A model generated the notes under the pieces. It made no database searches. It was not told where the DNA came from and worked only from the letters and a program-made list of their open reading frames with translations. DNA of 62,730 nt from an uncultured Lachnospira sp. (GTDB lineage: Bacteria; Bacillota; Clostridia; Lachnospirales; Lachnospiraceae). A program made the translations under genes and the position numbers. Where the stretch lies: contig CAJUBU010000012.1 of assembly GCA_910585095.1 (NCBI GenBank), forward strand, positions 56,758 to 119,487. Reading direction: 5' to 3'. Positions 35,001-43,915 of the stretch are shown here, piece after piece; within the stretch, counting starts at the first letter, position 1, and each line of letters starts with the position of its first letter.

Positions 35001-35738
35001 ATGGAAGAAACAAATAAAAATTTTTTAAATTTTCTATTGGAAAGATTTAAAATAGAAAAGGAAAAGTTTGACCGTTCAGGGATATATGGTTATACACAAC
35101 GCTTGCTTGCATATAACTCAAATAAAATTGAAGGAAGCACACTTACAGAAGAACAGACTGCTTCCTTATTTGACAATGGTATTTTGCCAAAATCGGACGA
35201 TTATTACAGAGCAAAAGATGTTGAGGAAATGAATGGACATTTTTTGATGTTTAATAAAATGTTAGATACATTTGATGAATTATTGACACCAGAATTGATA
35301 AAACAATTTCATTATGAATTAAAATCTGGTGTATTTGAAGACCGTGCAAATGGTTATGCTATTGGCGACTATAAAAAGCGTCCTAATATGATTGGGATAT
35401 ATCAGACTACAAAACCAGAAGATGTCAGCAGTGAAATGGACTTACTTATTCAATGGTATTTTAAGCAGAATGTTACAATTTCTGTATTGGCAGAATTTCA
35501 TGCTAGGTATGAAAGTATCCATCCATTTCAAGATGGCAATGGCAGAACAGGCAGATTAATTCTTTTTAGGGAATGTTTAAAAAATAGAATGGTTCCTGTT
35601 GTCATTGAAGATATAAATAGAAATATATATTTGGAAGGGTTGAAAAAATATCGACAGGAAAAAAATGTAACCGAATTGGTAGAGCTTTTTAAAAAAGAAC
35701 AAAATTTTTATTTGGAAAAATGCCATTATTTTATGTAA
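35001..35738 (+). CDS. Fic family protein (predicted AMP-transferase) with N-terminal inhibitory motif
   Basis: A 245-residue Fic protein. The catalytic loop IHPFQDGNGRTGRL (His174) fits HxFx(D/E)GNGRxxR fully. An N-terminal inhibitory helix motif, SNKIEGSTLT (SxxxEG) near residue 40, shows a class II, self-inhibited enzyme. It should transfer AMP to a target hydroxyl, but the target is unknown. The start follows the SprA-like gene closely, so they are co-transcribed. No separate antitoxin-like gene is present, consistent with the inhibitory helix being inside the protein. Confidence 0.9.
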   Translation: MEETNKNFLNFLLERFKIEKEKFDRSGIYGYTQRLLAYNSNKIEGSTLTEEQTASLFDNGILPKSDDYYRAKDVEEMNGHFLMFNKMLDTFDELLTPELIKQFHYELKSGVFEDRANGYAIGDYKKRPNMIGIYQTTKPEDVSSEMDLLIQWYFKQNVTISVLAEFHARYESIHPFQDGNGRTGRLILFRECLKNRMVPVVIEDINRNIYLEGLKKYRQEKNVTELVELFKKEQNFYLEKCHYFM

Positions 35739-35828
35739 AAGGAAAAATAATCAAAACAAGAACTAAAAATAATTTTTATTTAACCTCATAGTTGCAATAG
35801 AAGTTATGAGGTTATGAACAAGTAGTGT

Positions 35829-35850
35829 AGCAGATTGCGAATATCCACTT
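35829..35850 (+). repeat. Interspersed repeat family A, copy 3
   Basis: AGCAGATTGCGAATATCCACTT, a variant of the hicAB terminator hairpin, located 90 bases after the Fic gene and before its terminator. Confidence 0.55.
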
Positions 35851-35871
35851 AATTTTAAGTAATTAAAAGGG

Positions 35872-35948
35872 GCTATTACAAAAGGAAATTTTACTATCAG
35901 ATGCCATTTACATCTGGTGTGAAATCTCTATTTTGCAATAGCTTTTTT
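35872..35948 (+). terminator. Terminator after the Fic gene
   Basis: GCTATTACAAAA (35872-35883) pairs with TTTTGCAATAGC (35931-35942) with one mismatch and encloses CAGATG / CATCTG (35898-35916). Six T follow. It may also serve the convergent ylmH gene. Confidence 0.7.
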
Positions 35949-35976
35949 ATTTGATAAAGTTTTCTTTTTGGATAGA

Positions 35977-36747
35977 TTAAACATATTGATTTAAATGTAC
36001 ATAAACTCTACCTTTTCGGGTTTCATTGCCACAGCCAAGATAGATAAATTTGCCTGTGCCGCGAATAACAAGAATATCACCTGATTTTAGCGAATAGCTT
36101 TTATTTTCATTGCATATACCATTGATATATATTTTTTTGGCACTAAATAATTCTGCTGCATGGCTGCGTGAAAGTTTTGTGATACTAGCTACAATGGCAT
36201 CCACTCTAGGAGAGGCGGCAATCAGTTCAAGTTTTTTTAGTTCTGGCTTTATTATATCAATATCGTTTGTATCAGTATTTTTTGTAATATTGGTGCAGAC
36301 AACATTGGTGTGTTTGATTGTTACAACATTATTTTCGATAAAGTCTGAAATATGTCTTGCACAAAATAGATATGCGTTTGTATTTTTTATGATAATATCC
36401 CCTAAAAGGCTCCGCTCAATTCCAGTATTCATCAATGCTCCAAGATAATCACGATGCCCTAGTGATTCCGCAAATTTAGGAGACACAGGAGAAATTTTAA
36501 TTATGTCGATGGGAAATTCCTCAGAGTAACCCAATTCTTCTTTTGAGCCAAATTGTATCATTTGTCGTTCACAGGCTTCATTTCCTCCAAAACAACAACT
36601 GGATATAAACGATAAATCATTTGACATTGCGTGATATATGGCAAGCTCGTTTATACTTAGAAATCCTGTATAGGTATAGATATTTTGATGATATGCTTTG
36701 GTTGCACTGTCAAGAATTTTGCGGCGAATAAGCGTTTCTTCGTTCAT
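35977..36747 (-). CDS. ylmH: YlmH-type S4-domain RNA-binding protein
   Basis: A 256-residue cytoplasmic protein. The N-terminal region resembles YlmH (AYHQNIYTYTGFLSINELAIY, FPIDIIKISPVSPKFAESLGHRDYLGALMN). The C-terminal S4 domain reads RVDAIVASITKLSRSHAAELFSAKKIYING and SLKSGDILVIRGTGKF. YlmH binds stalled 50S-tRNA complexes and is usually encoded in the division cluster beside divIVA. Here it stands alone on the - strand, convergent with the Fic operon. Residue order and length fit the family fully. Confidence 0.88.
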   Translation of the reverse strand: MNEETLIRRKILDSATKAYHQNIYTYTGFLSINELAIYHAMSNDLSFISSCCFGGNEACERQMIQFGSKEELGYSEEFPIDIIKISPVSPKFAESLGHRDYLGALMNTGIERSLLGDIIIKNTNAYLFCARHISDFIENNVVTIKHTNVVCTNITKNTDTNDIDIIKPELKKLELIAASPRVDAIVASITKLSRSHAAELFSAKKIYINGICNENKSYSLKSGDILVIRGTGKFIYLGCGNETRKGRVYVHLNQYV

Positions 36748-36941
36748 AATTATCCTTTCATAAGTGGTAAAACAGGCAAGTCAAATGCTTGTTAAAAAAG
36801 CAAAAGACTTCCCGAATGAGGTCAAAATAAACACACAGTGAATTATACAATTTTTTTTAAAATAATACAATAAAACAAAATCGTTTTTTAATTTTTGCTT
36901 TTTAGATACATAATATTGTATAGACAATAGCATTTGTCTTA

Positions 36942-36970
36942 TGGACATATTTATATAAATCTTCTATAAT
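36942..36970 (+). promoter_or_regulatory. Promoter of the DUF362 gene, with upstream inverted repeat
   Basis: -35 TGGACA (36942-36947), 17-base spacer, -10 TATAAT (36965-36970). Just upstream, AGACAA (36922-36927) and TTGTCT (36934-36939) form a 6-bp inverted repeat that could bind a regulator. Confidence 0.6.
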
Positions 36971-37016
36971 AAATATATCAATATTTGGTATTATTATTAA
37001 ATCAGGAGGATATGAA

Positions 37017-38156
37017 ATGGGGCAATCAAAAGTATATTTTACAACATTTAAGACAACAGGCAGTGAAAACCTTTTGCAAAAGTTACATCGATTAATGAAA
37101 ACAACAGGATTTGAGAACATTGATTTTAAAGATAAATTTACAGCAATTAAAATACATTTTGGAGAGTATGGCAATCTTGCCTTTTTAAGACCAAACTATG
37201 CAAAAGTTGTTGCCGATTATGTCAAAGAATTAGGCGGCAAACCATTTTTGACTGATTGCAATACGTTGTATGTGGGCAGCAGAAAAAATGCAATTGACCA
37301 TTTGGATACAGCTTATGTCAATGGTTTTTCACCGTTGCAGACAGGGTGTCATGTCCTTATTGCCGATGGATTGAAAGGCACAAGTGAAACATTAGTTCCA
37401 ATTGATGGGGAATATGTTAAAGAGGCAAAAATAGGACAAGCAATTATGGATGCCGATGTGTTTATATCTCTTACGCATTTTAAGGGGCATGAGATGGCTG
37501 GTTTTGGCGGAGCATTAAAAAATATTGGCATGGGCAGCGGTTCAAGAGCTGGTAAGATGGAACAGCATTGTGACGGCAAGCCGACTGTCAATGAAAAGGA
37601 TTGTATTGGTTGTCATTCCTGTTATAAAATATGCGCTCATGAAGCGCCTGTTATCACTGATGGAAAGGCAACGATTGACCATGATAAATGTGTTGGTTGC
37701 GGGCGTTGTCTGGCGGTTTGTCCAAAGGATGCGATATCGGCAAGTTTTAGCGATTCCATCAAAATTTTAAATTATAAAATAGCAGAATATAGTCTTGCTG
37801 TATGTAAAGACAGACCATGTTTTCATATTTCGTTGATTTGTGATGTATCGCCAAATTGTGATTGTCATGCAGAAAATGATATTCCAATTATACCAGATGT
37901 CGGCATGTTGGCTTCTTTTGACCCTGTTGCGCTGGATAAGGCATGTGCGGATTTATGCAATCAAATGCCTCCTGTTGGCGAGAGCATATTAGGTGAATAT
38001 ATAAAAAATAACGGCAAGATGGATGAACATAATGACGATAATCATAAGCATGACCATTTTTGGATGACACATCCCGATACAGAGTGGGAAAGCTGTATAG
38101 AACATGCCGTAAAAATTGGACTTGGCACAGACCAGTATGAGCTTATTCGTATATAA
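37017..38156 (+). CDS. DUF362 domain protein with two [4Fe-4S] ferredoxin motifs
   Basis: A 379-residue protein. It starts with a DUF362 region (KVYFTTFKTTGSENLLQKL, IKIHFGEYGNLAFLRP, HFKGHEMAGFGGALKNIGMG). Between about residues 192 and 245 it has a tandem ferredoxin module with CIGCHSCYKIC and CVGCGRCLAVCPKDAI, each able to bind one [4Fe-4S] cluster. A second DUF362-like part follows (DVGMLASFDPVALDKACADL). The C-terminus is rich in His and Asp (DEHNDDNHKHDH). It has no signal peptide. It is likely a redox protein; partner and reaction are unknown. AGGAGG lies before the ATG. Confidence 0.88.
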   Translation: MGQSKVYFTTFKTTGSENLLQKLHRLMKTTGFENIDFKDKFTAIKIHFGEYGNLAFLRPNYAKVVADYVKELGGKPFLTDCNTLYVGSRKNAIDHLDTAYVNGFSPLQTGCHVLIADGLKGTSETLVPIDGEYVKEAKIGQAIMDADVFISLTHFKGHEMAGFGGALKNIGMGSGSRAGKMEQHCDGKPTVNEKDCIGCHSCYKICAHEAPVITDGKATIDHDKCVGCGRCLAVCPKDAISASFSDSIKILNYKIAEYSLAVCKDRPCFHISLICDVSPNCDCHAENDIPIIPDVGMLASFDPVALDKACADLCNQMPPVGESILGEYIKNNGKMDEHNDDNHKHDHFWMTHPDTEWESCIEHAVKIGLGTDQYELIRI

Positions 38157-38249
38157 ATAGGTTTCATTCGATAACCTTAAAGGACAGGTATTTTTTTCTG
38201 TAAAAGGGTGATGAAGGTTTAGAATTGAAAAATAAAAAAGGAAATGAAA

Positions 38250-39080
38250 ATGCAAAATAATAAAGATACATTAACCATGTTTATGGAAGCTTTGGATGCA
38301 ATAAAAGAATATGCATCTGTAAAAGGTTCTCCAATTACAAAAGAAGATATTGAACAGTATTTTAAGGGATTGACATTAGATGAACAGCAGTTAAATATGG
38401 TTTATCAGTATATTGCTGATGTGAAAGTTCCAGACAGTGAGACGGTCTTTGAACAAGAAGAAGATGTTGTGATGCTTTCTGCAAAGGATTACGAAAACGA
38501 TAAAAAATATATAGAAATGTATATGAACGATTTGGAACGTATCGAATCATTGTCAGACACCACAAGAGCATTTTTACTTATAAATATAGTGGAAGATAAT
38601 GATAATCAATCGTTAAAAATTTTGTCGGAATCTATACTTTGTAAAATTGTAGAATGGATAGAACCTTATAGAAATAAAGGGGTGTTATCCAGCGATTTAA
38701 TTCAGGAAGCCAATCTTGCTATGATGGGATATATGAGCGAAAAGCGTTTTTTAAATCACAGTGACTGGAAAGAACAGATAAAAGAAGGTTTGACAGATGA
38801 CTTGTTGTCGGTGTTAAACAAGATGGAAGAAGAAATAAAACAAGAAATTGAAGGCGCTTTAATGATGATGATAGACGAGCAAACAAGTTCCAATAAAATG
38901 GCGGGAAAAGTACTCTATAAGGTTAATTTTGTCAATGACTGGGCATTGCGCTTAAAGGAAGAATTGGGAAGAAATCCGACGGTTGAGGAGATTGCTAAAA
39001 AAACAGGGATAAGTGTGGATAATGTAAGACAAGCAATTCATTTTACGGCGGATAATATGGAGTTTATTGACCAAAAATAA
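38250..39080 (+). CDS. Sigma-70-like protein retaining regions 2.1-2.2 and 3 only
   Basis: A 276-residue protein. VMLSAKDYENDKKYIEMYMN, then ILCKIVEWIEPYRNKG and SSDLIQEANLAMMGYM, resemble sigma region 2.1-2.2, the core-RNA-polymerase contact (compare the DLIQEGNIGLM pattern). FVNDWALRLKEELGRNPTVEEIAKKTGISVDNVRQAI resembles region 3. The -10-melting segment 2.3-2.4 and region 4 (-35 recognition) are not seen. It may bind RNA polymerase core without recognising a normal promoter, acting as a specialised or decoy sigma. The next genes (MoxR, DUF58, transglutaminase) follow on the same strand after a perfect hairpin. Confidence 0.7.
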   Translation: MQNNKDTLTMFMEALDAIKEYASVKGSPITKEDIEQYFKGLTLDEQQLNMVYQYIADVKVPDSETVFEQEEDVVMLSAKDYENDKKYIEMYMNDLERIESLSDTTRAFLLINIVEDNDNQSLKILSESILCKIVEWIEPYRNKGVLSSDLIQEANLAMMGYMSEKRFLNHSDWKEQIKEGLTDDLLSVLNKMEEEIKQEIEGALMMMIDEQTSSNKMAGKVLYKVNFVNDWALRLKEELGRNPTVEEIAKKTGISVDNVRQAIHFTADNMEFIDQK

Positions 39081-39088
39081 AAAAGCAT

Positions 39089-39121
39089 CTGGCAATTATA
39101 AAATTATTTTATAATTGCCAG
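39089..39121 (+). other. Perfect 15-bp hairpin between the sigma-like gene and moxR
   Basis: CTGGCAATTATAAAA (39089-39103), loop TTA, TTTTATAATTGCCAG (39107-39121). No T-run follows on this strand (AAAATTG), so it is a poor terminator in the direction of the genes. Read on the other strand it is followed by a T-run, but no - strand gene is near. It could be an attenuator, an mRNA-stabilising element, or a processing site. Confidence 0.6.
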
Positions 39122-39150
39122 AAAATTGATAGAAAAGAAAGAAGAAAGCA

Positions 39151-40104
39151 TTGAAGGATTTAGATATTTATGTAAAGCAGATTCAAGCTATTAGCGAGGA
39201 AGTAAAAAAGGTTATCTTTGGCAAAGATGAAGTGATTAACAAAATTTTAATGACGATTATTGGCGGTGGACATATTCTTATAGATGATATTCCAGGTGTG
39301 GGCAAAACAACGATGGCAAATGCGTTTGCTAAGGCTATGGGATTAAAGCAGAAAAGAGTGCAGTTTACACCCGATGTTATGCCGTCGGATATAACAGGAT
39401 TTTCAATTTATAACAGCAAGACAGGAGCATTAGAATACAAGGAAGGTGCGGTGATGTGCAATTTGTTTTTGGCGGACGAGATTAACCGAACATCACCCAA
39501 AACACAGTCGGCGCTTCTTGAAGTGATGGAGGAAGGAAAAGTTACAGTTGACGGCATTACTCATGAGATTGCGCCGCCCTTTATTGTTTTGGCAACACAA
39601 AATCCAGAAGGCTCTGTCGGAACACAAAAGCTTCCCGAATCACAGTTAGACCGGTTTATGATATGTACAAGCATTGGGTATCCATCGGTAGAAGCCGCCG
39701 TTAAAATTATTCAAGGCAAACGGTTTAATTTGATGGAAACGGTACAAAATGTAATATCAAAAGAAGAATTGGTAAAGATAAGAAATGCTGTCAAACAAGT
39801 TTATATAGAAGAAGTTGTCTGTGTATATATTGCACAGTTAGTAGAACAGTCAAGAGTGCATGAGTCGGTGCAGTTGGGAATTAGTCCAAGAGGCAGTGTT
39901 GCCATTGCAGGACTGGCAAAGGCATGTGCTTTTCTAAATGGGCGTGATTATGTTGTTCCGTCGGATATACAAGATATTCTTTATGAGACCATGAATCATC
40001 GTTTAGTACTCAATGCTAGAGCAAAAGTAAATAAAGTTACAGCAAAAGAGGTTATTGCAGATATTATAAAAGCGGTGGCAGTACCAGGATTAAAGATGCA
40101 TTAA
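39151..40104 (+). CDS. MoxR-family AAA+ ATPase
   Basis: A 317-residue AAA+ ATPase thought to work as a chaperone in maturing partner proteins. It has Walker A DIPGVGKTTMANAF near 47, the MoxR stretch RVQFTPDVMPSDITGF, Walker B FLADEINRTSPKTQSALLEV, sensor 1 ATQNPEGSVGT and sensor 2 near GISPRGSVAIAGLAKA. No ATG fits before the conserved N-terminus, so TTG at 39151 is the likely start, preceded by GAAGAAAG. A DUF58 and a transglutaminase-like gene follow, the standard partner set. Confidence 0.9.
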   Translation: MKDLDIYVKQIQAISEEVKKVIFGKDEVINKILMTIIGGGHILIDDIPGVGKTTMANAFAKAMGLKQKRVQFTPDVMPSDITGFSIYNSKTGALEYKEGAVMCNLFLADEINRTSPKTQSALLEVMEEGKVTVDGITHEIAPPFIVLATQNPEGSVGTQKLPESQLDRFMICTSIGYPSVEAAVKIIQGKRFNLMETVQNVISKEELVKIRNAVKQVYIEEVVCVYIAQLVEQSRVHESVQLGISPRGSVAIAGLAKACAFLNGRDYVVPSDIQDILYETMNHRLVLNARAKVNKVTAKEVIADIIKAVAVPGLKMH

Positions 40105-40165
40105 AATCATTTTCGTACAGATTTATTGTGCAGTTTTTGTATGGTGTTTTGGAATGGGGATTAGA

Positions 40166-41335
40166 ATGGCTAGAAGAATTATTTATATAACAGCATGTAT
40201 TGTTTGTATTCTTATATATGGAATTACAGGTGCCAGAAGCTTGTATATTACTAATATTATTTTAATAATTTTACCTATTTTATCAGCAGTATATACGTAT
40301 ATTGCAAAAAGTGGGATAAAGATTCAATTTTTAGAAAAAACAAACACTTATATTCGAGGTGGTGTTACGAACCTTTCTGTTGTTGCTGAAAATGTATATA
40401 TAACACCTGTAGCAAATTTAAATATTGTTGTTGTATATCAATTTAATAATTTAAGAGAAACAACGAGTAAAACGCAAGAAATTACCATTGCAGGAATGAA
40501 TCAATGTCCATTTGATATTGATTGTATGTTATCTCACAGCGGTTGTCTTACAATTGATATGACAGCTTCTTATATGTATGACCCTATGAAATTATTTAAG
40601 TTTCGATTATCAAATATAAAAGAGCATGTTCTTCATATTATGCCTATTTTAGTTAATCCGGATTATTATGGAATGTATACAAGCTATGATACGATTATTG
40701 ATGCAAAGGAGTATTCTAAGACGCGAAAGGGAGAAGATATCTCCGAAATATTTGATATTCGCAGTTATGTTCATGGCGATTCCCTCAATCGTGTTCATTG
40801 GAAACTATCAGCAAAAGAAGATACCTTGATGGTAAAAGAATTGAGTCAGCCGGTCAATCATAATCATTGTATTATTATTGACGTGGTCAATGCAAACAGT
40901 GATATAGAGCGAAGTTATATAGATGGCGTGTACGAGTTAGCCTATGCGCTGGGGAATATTGCTTGTCTGAAAGAAAAGCATTTTCAATTGGCATTTTATA
41001 AAATGCAGCAAAATGATTTGATTTTTTTGGAGATATTTAATCTTGATGAATTATCAGAAGCTATGCGGCTTTTAATAAGAGAAAAATCCTGTGAGAACAA
41101 CATAACAGCAGCTTCTTTATTAGCTTTAAGTTCATTTTCTTTTGATAAAATATATTATGTGACAAATGCTGAATCGGATATATTATATGATTTGGATAAT
41201 ATAGAATGTGAGACAGAAATTTATATTGTTGGAAATGATAAAGAAGCAGGCAATATTTGTTCTTTGAATAATGTAACAATATTTTATATTGATTGTAATG
41301 ATATATCCTATGGATTGTCTGTAACATCAATATAG
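40166..41335 (+). CDS. DUF58 domain membrane protein
   Basis: A 389-residue protein. Two N-terminal membrane helices (about 4-22 and 28-46) are followed by a beta-rich region. The DUF58 core is near residue 190-235 (ISEIFDIRSYVHGDSLNRVH followed by WKLSAKEDTLMVKEL), then a vWA-like fold (HCIIIDVVNA). It belongs to the MoxR-DUF58-transglutaminase operon and probably works with the MoxR ATPase in envelope assembly. ATG 40166 is preferred because GGGG lies six bases upstream; an in-frame ATG at 40154 overlaps that site. Confidence 0.85.
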   Translation: MARRIIYITACIVCILIYGITGARSLYITNIILIILPILSAVYTYIAKSGIKIQFLEKTNTYIRGGVTNLSVVAENVYITPVANLNIVVVYQFNNLRETTSKTQEITIAGMNQCPFDIDCMLSHSGCLTIDMTASYMYDPMKLFKFRLSNIKEHVLHIMPILVNPDYYGMYTSYDTIIDAKEYSKTRKGEDISEIFDIRSYVHGDSLNRVHWKLSAKEDTLMVKELSQPVNHNHCIIIDVVNANSDIERSYIDGVYELAYALGNIACLKEKHFQLAFYKMQQNDLIFLEIFNLDELSEAMRLLIREKSCENNITAASLLALSSFSFDKIYYVTNAESDILYDLDNIECETEIYIVGNDKEAGNICSLNNVTIFYIDCNDISYGLSVTSI

Positions 41336-41421
41336 ATATTAGTATAAATAGCATTGGCAAATAAAAAATAGATGGATTTAATAAAAAAATAGGTAAATAG
41401 GATAGTATAAACAGAGGTAAG

Positions 41422-43857
41422 ATGAAAACATATTGTTTTTTTAACAGAGCAATAAATTATATATTTCTTTTGATGGGGTTATATGGTATGGCAGAATTAT
41501 TTTTGTCTGCCTTTGAACTTGAATTGTTTAATGGTATGTATATTATTGTGCTTGCCATTTTTTGTTTAATTTTCTATTCTATTTATATTCATTTTTCTCA
41601 AAAAATATATAAAATTTTTACGATTATAGCAATAGTAATTTGGTTTATTACAGGATGGATGCTAAAATCTTTTTTACAATTTAGTTTTTATGGACTAGTG
41701 AATCATATGAATTTTGGCATACAATATGATAATTCATTGGGACCTAATTTATTGATAGTGTATATAGTGGCAATTTTAAATATAGTATATTTATATTTGT
41801 ATTTTAAAGGAAAAAAGATTGCCTATATTTTTTTGCCAGTGCCAATGATTATTGCTTTATTGTTAAATAAGATACCTTCTACTGCTTCTATAATATTTGT
41901 TTTTACCAGTATTGTATGTTCGAGTTTATATAAAAATATAGAACAGATAAATAAACATCTCATTTATCCAACGGGAGTGGCAGTAACAGCTGTTTTGCTT
42001 TTACTATTGGCAGAGTTTATTGTTCCGCAAAAAGAGTATGACAATAGCGAAGGATTTATTATAAAGCTTATCAATCGCTTTGGAGAAAATGAAGAAGTTA
42101 AAAAGGAAGAACCTTTAATTGCAGCAGGTGGTATTAGCGGCGGGATTTTGGGAAAGCACGATGCGATTGAATTTGAGAATGTCAAAATGATGACGTTTAT
42201 CACAGGGTATACAGGAGATATCTATCTGCGTAGTTTTGTGGGAGCAGTGTATCATCAAAATCGTTGGGATAAATTGTCCGATAAGGTATATACAGACAAT
42301 CGAACGATATTTGATGGAAGCATTTATAATATTGATATATATAACCAACAGGCAAATTTGTATTCGATTATTGAGCAGGATAAAGACCTTGTATCCTATA
42401 TGTATGGCGATTATAAAAATTATTTTAGCAAAGTAGGAAATCGAAAATATTATGTTTATTTAGAATCAAGAACAGATAAAAGTTATTGGTATATGCCATA
42501 TGGCAATGGATATTTTGTGAGCAATAAAAATGCACCAGATAGTTATCCACTAGATTGCAGCGAGGGTAAAATTGCAGGAAAACAATACTATGAAAAAGAT
42601 ATTGATTATGATGCAATAGCATCACGTATTGAAACCTATAATGGAAATAATATAAAGTTGAATCAATATATTAATTGGGAAAAACAGTATAGAGAATTTG
42701 TTTATAATAATTATACAAATCAGACAGATGATTACAGCATTTATATTGATTTGGCAAGAATTCCGATTCCACAATTTTATGGAAATATTCACAGTGCAGC
42801 AGATAAATTAGCATTTGCTAATCATTTAAAGGCTTATTTTGAAGAAAACTTTAATTATAGTTTGAAAACAGACGCTTTAGATGAAGATGAAGATTTTGTT
42901 AAAAATTTTCTTGTCTATGACACACAAGGGTATTGTACACATTTTGCCAGTGCAGCTACAGTTATTATGCGAAATGCAGGGATTCCAACTAGATATGTGG
43001 AAGGCTATCATGTTCAGTCAAATCATTCTGTGGCAGAAGAAGTTGAGGAGTATACAGATGTTCTTGAAAATATGAATTTTAAAGTAGAAAATAAGTATAA
43101 TTTATATACAATTCCTGTATTAGATAGCAGCGCTCACGCATGGACAGAGATTTATATGGATGGATATGGATGGATACCGCTTGAGTTTACACCAAGCTAC
43201 ACCTCAAATACTATTATGGAGGAAGGTACAGTTGAAGCACAAGAGCAAGAAAAAGAGTTGCCGCCTATTTTAGCGGAAGATACAAAATCCGATTTGGAAT
43301 ATGTGTATGAGCCGCCTCAGTATGACACGATTGAGGAATATATGAAACACAATTACACAAAACGAATTGATTTTTCCATTGTTTTGCCTATTATAGGCAG
43401 ACAGCTTTTGCGGTTTTTATTTTATCTTTTATTGTGTGTGTTGTTTTTATGTGGGGTAGCTGTCTGTTTTTTTATTCCTGCAAAGTATTGGGAGATAAAA
43501 AGACGCAGTTTGTTTAGGATAAATCAAAATAATACACCAAAAGAAGATGAATATCAAGTAATGAAAGCATATCAGTATGTGGAAAAGATTTGTCGGTTTC
43601 TTAAGATTCGTCGTACAAAAGATATGACTTGTGTAGCTTTGGCACAGGAATGTATAAAATATGATGACTTTTTTAGAGAAGCACATATTGAATATGTGAT
43701 GTATGCCATAGAAAAAGTATCATTTGGACATGGAAATATTGGTAAGGCAGAGATGAAAAATGCCATTGATGCGATTTGTAAAATTCATGATGCATGTTAT
43801 AGAAAACAAGGAACGATAGGAAAAATACTGTTTAGATATATTTGGCATTTATATTGA
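41422..43857 (+). CDS. Transglutaminase-like membrane protein (TgpA type)
   Basis: An 811-residue protein. Six or seven membrane helices lie in the first about 200 residues. A large extracytoplasmic part holds the transglutaminase-like core: Cys505 in GYCTHFASAATVIMRNAGIP, His572 in SAHAWTEIY, and Glu588 in GWIPLEFTPSY where many relatives have Asp. A further membrane helix lies near 655-682, followed by a cytoplasmic DUF4129-like tail. It is the last gene of the MoxR operon. Probably a cell-surface protease or cross-linker; the substrate is not known. Its stop codon lies within the pckA -35 box. Confidence 0.88.
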   Translation: MKTYCFFNRAINYIFLLMGLYGMAELFLSAFELELFNGMYIIVLAIFCLIFYSIYIHFSQKIYKIFTIIAIVIWFITGWMLKSFLQFSFYGLVNHMNFGIQYDNSLGPNLLIVYIVAILNIVYLYLYFKGKKIAYIFLPVPMIIALLLNKIPSTASIIFVFTSIVCSSLYKNIEQINKHLIYPTGVAVTAVLLLLLAEFIVPQKEYDNSEGFIIKLINRFGENEEVKKEEPLIAAGGISGGILGKHDAIEFENVKMMTFITGYTGDIYLRSFVGAVYHQNRWDKLSDKVYTDNRTIFDGSIYNIDIYNQQANLYSIIEQDKDLVSYMYGDYKNYFSKVGNRKYYVYLESRTDKSYWYMPYGNGYFVSNKNAPDSYPLDCSEGKIAGKQYYEKDIDYDAIASRIETYNGNNIKLNQYINWEKQYREFVYNNYTNQTDDYSIYIDLARIPIPQFYGNIHSAADKLAFANHLKAYFEENFNYSLKTDALDEDEDFVKNFLVYDTQGYCTHFASAATVIMRNAGIPTRYVEGYHVQSNHSVAEEVEEYTDVLENMNFKVENKYNLYTIPVLDSSAHAWTEIYMDGYGWIPLEFTPSYTSNTIMEEGTVEAQEQEKELPPILAEDTKSDLEYVYEPPQYDTIEEYMKHNYTKRIDFSIVLPIIGRQLLRFLFYLLLCVLFLCGVAVCFFIPAKYWEIKRRSLFRINQNNTPKEDEYQVMKAYQYVEKICRFLKIRRTKDMTCVALAQECIKYDDFFREAHIEYVMYAIEKVSFGHGNIGKAEMKNAIDAICKIHDACYRKQGTIGKILFRYIWHLY

Positions 43858-43882
43858 CATTTATTAGACAAAATGTAATAAT
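43854..43882 (+). promoter_or_regulatory. pckA promoter overlapping the end of the upstream gene
   Basis: -35 TTGACA (43854-43859), 17-base spacer, extended -10 TGT-AATAAT (43874-43882). AAGGAGG for pckA is at 43902-43908. Confidence 0.65.
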
Positions 43883-43915
43883 TATAAAGAATATTGAGAT
43901 AAAGGAGGACATATA

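Noticed and set aside
36110..36448. 112-residue + strand frame and similar shadow frames opposite known genes
   Set aside because: They are antisense to ylmH or other well-supported genes, lack ribosome sites and show no family pattern.
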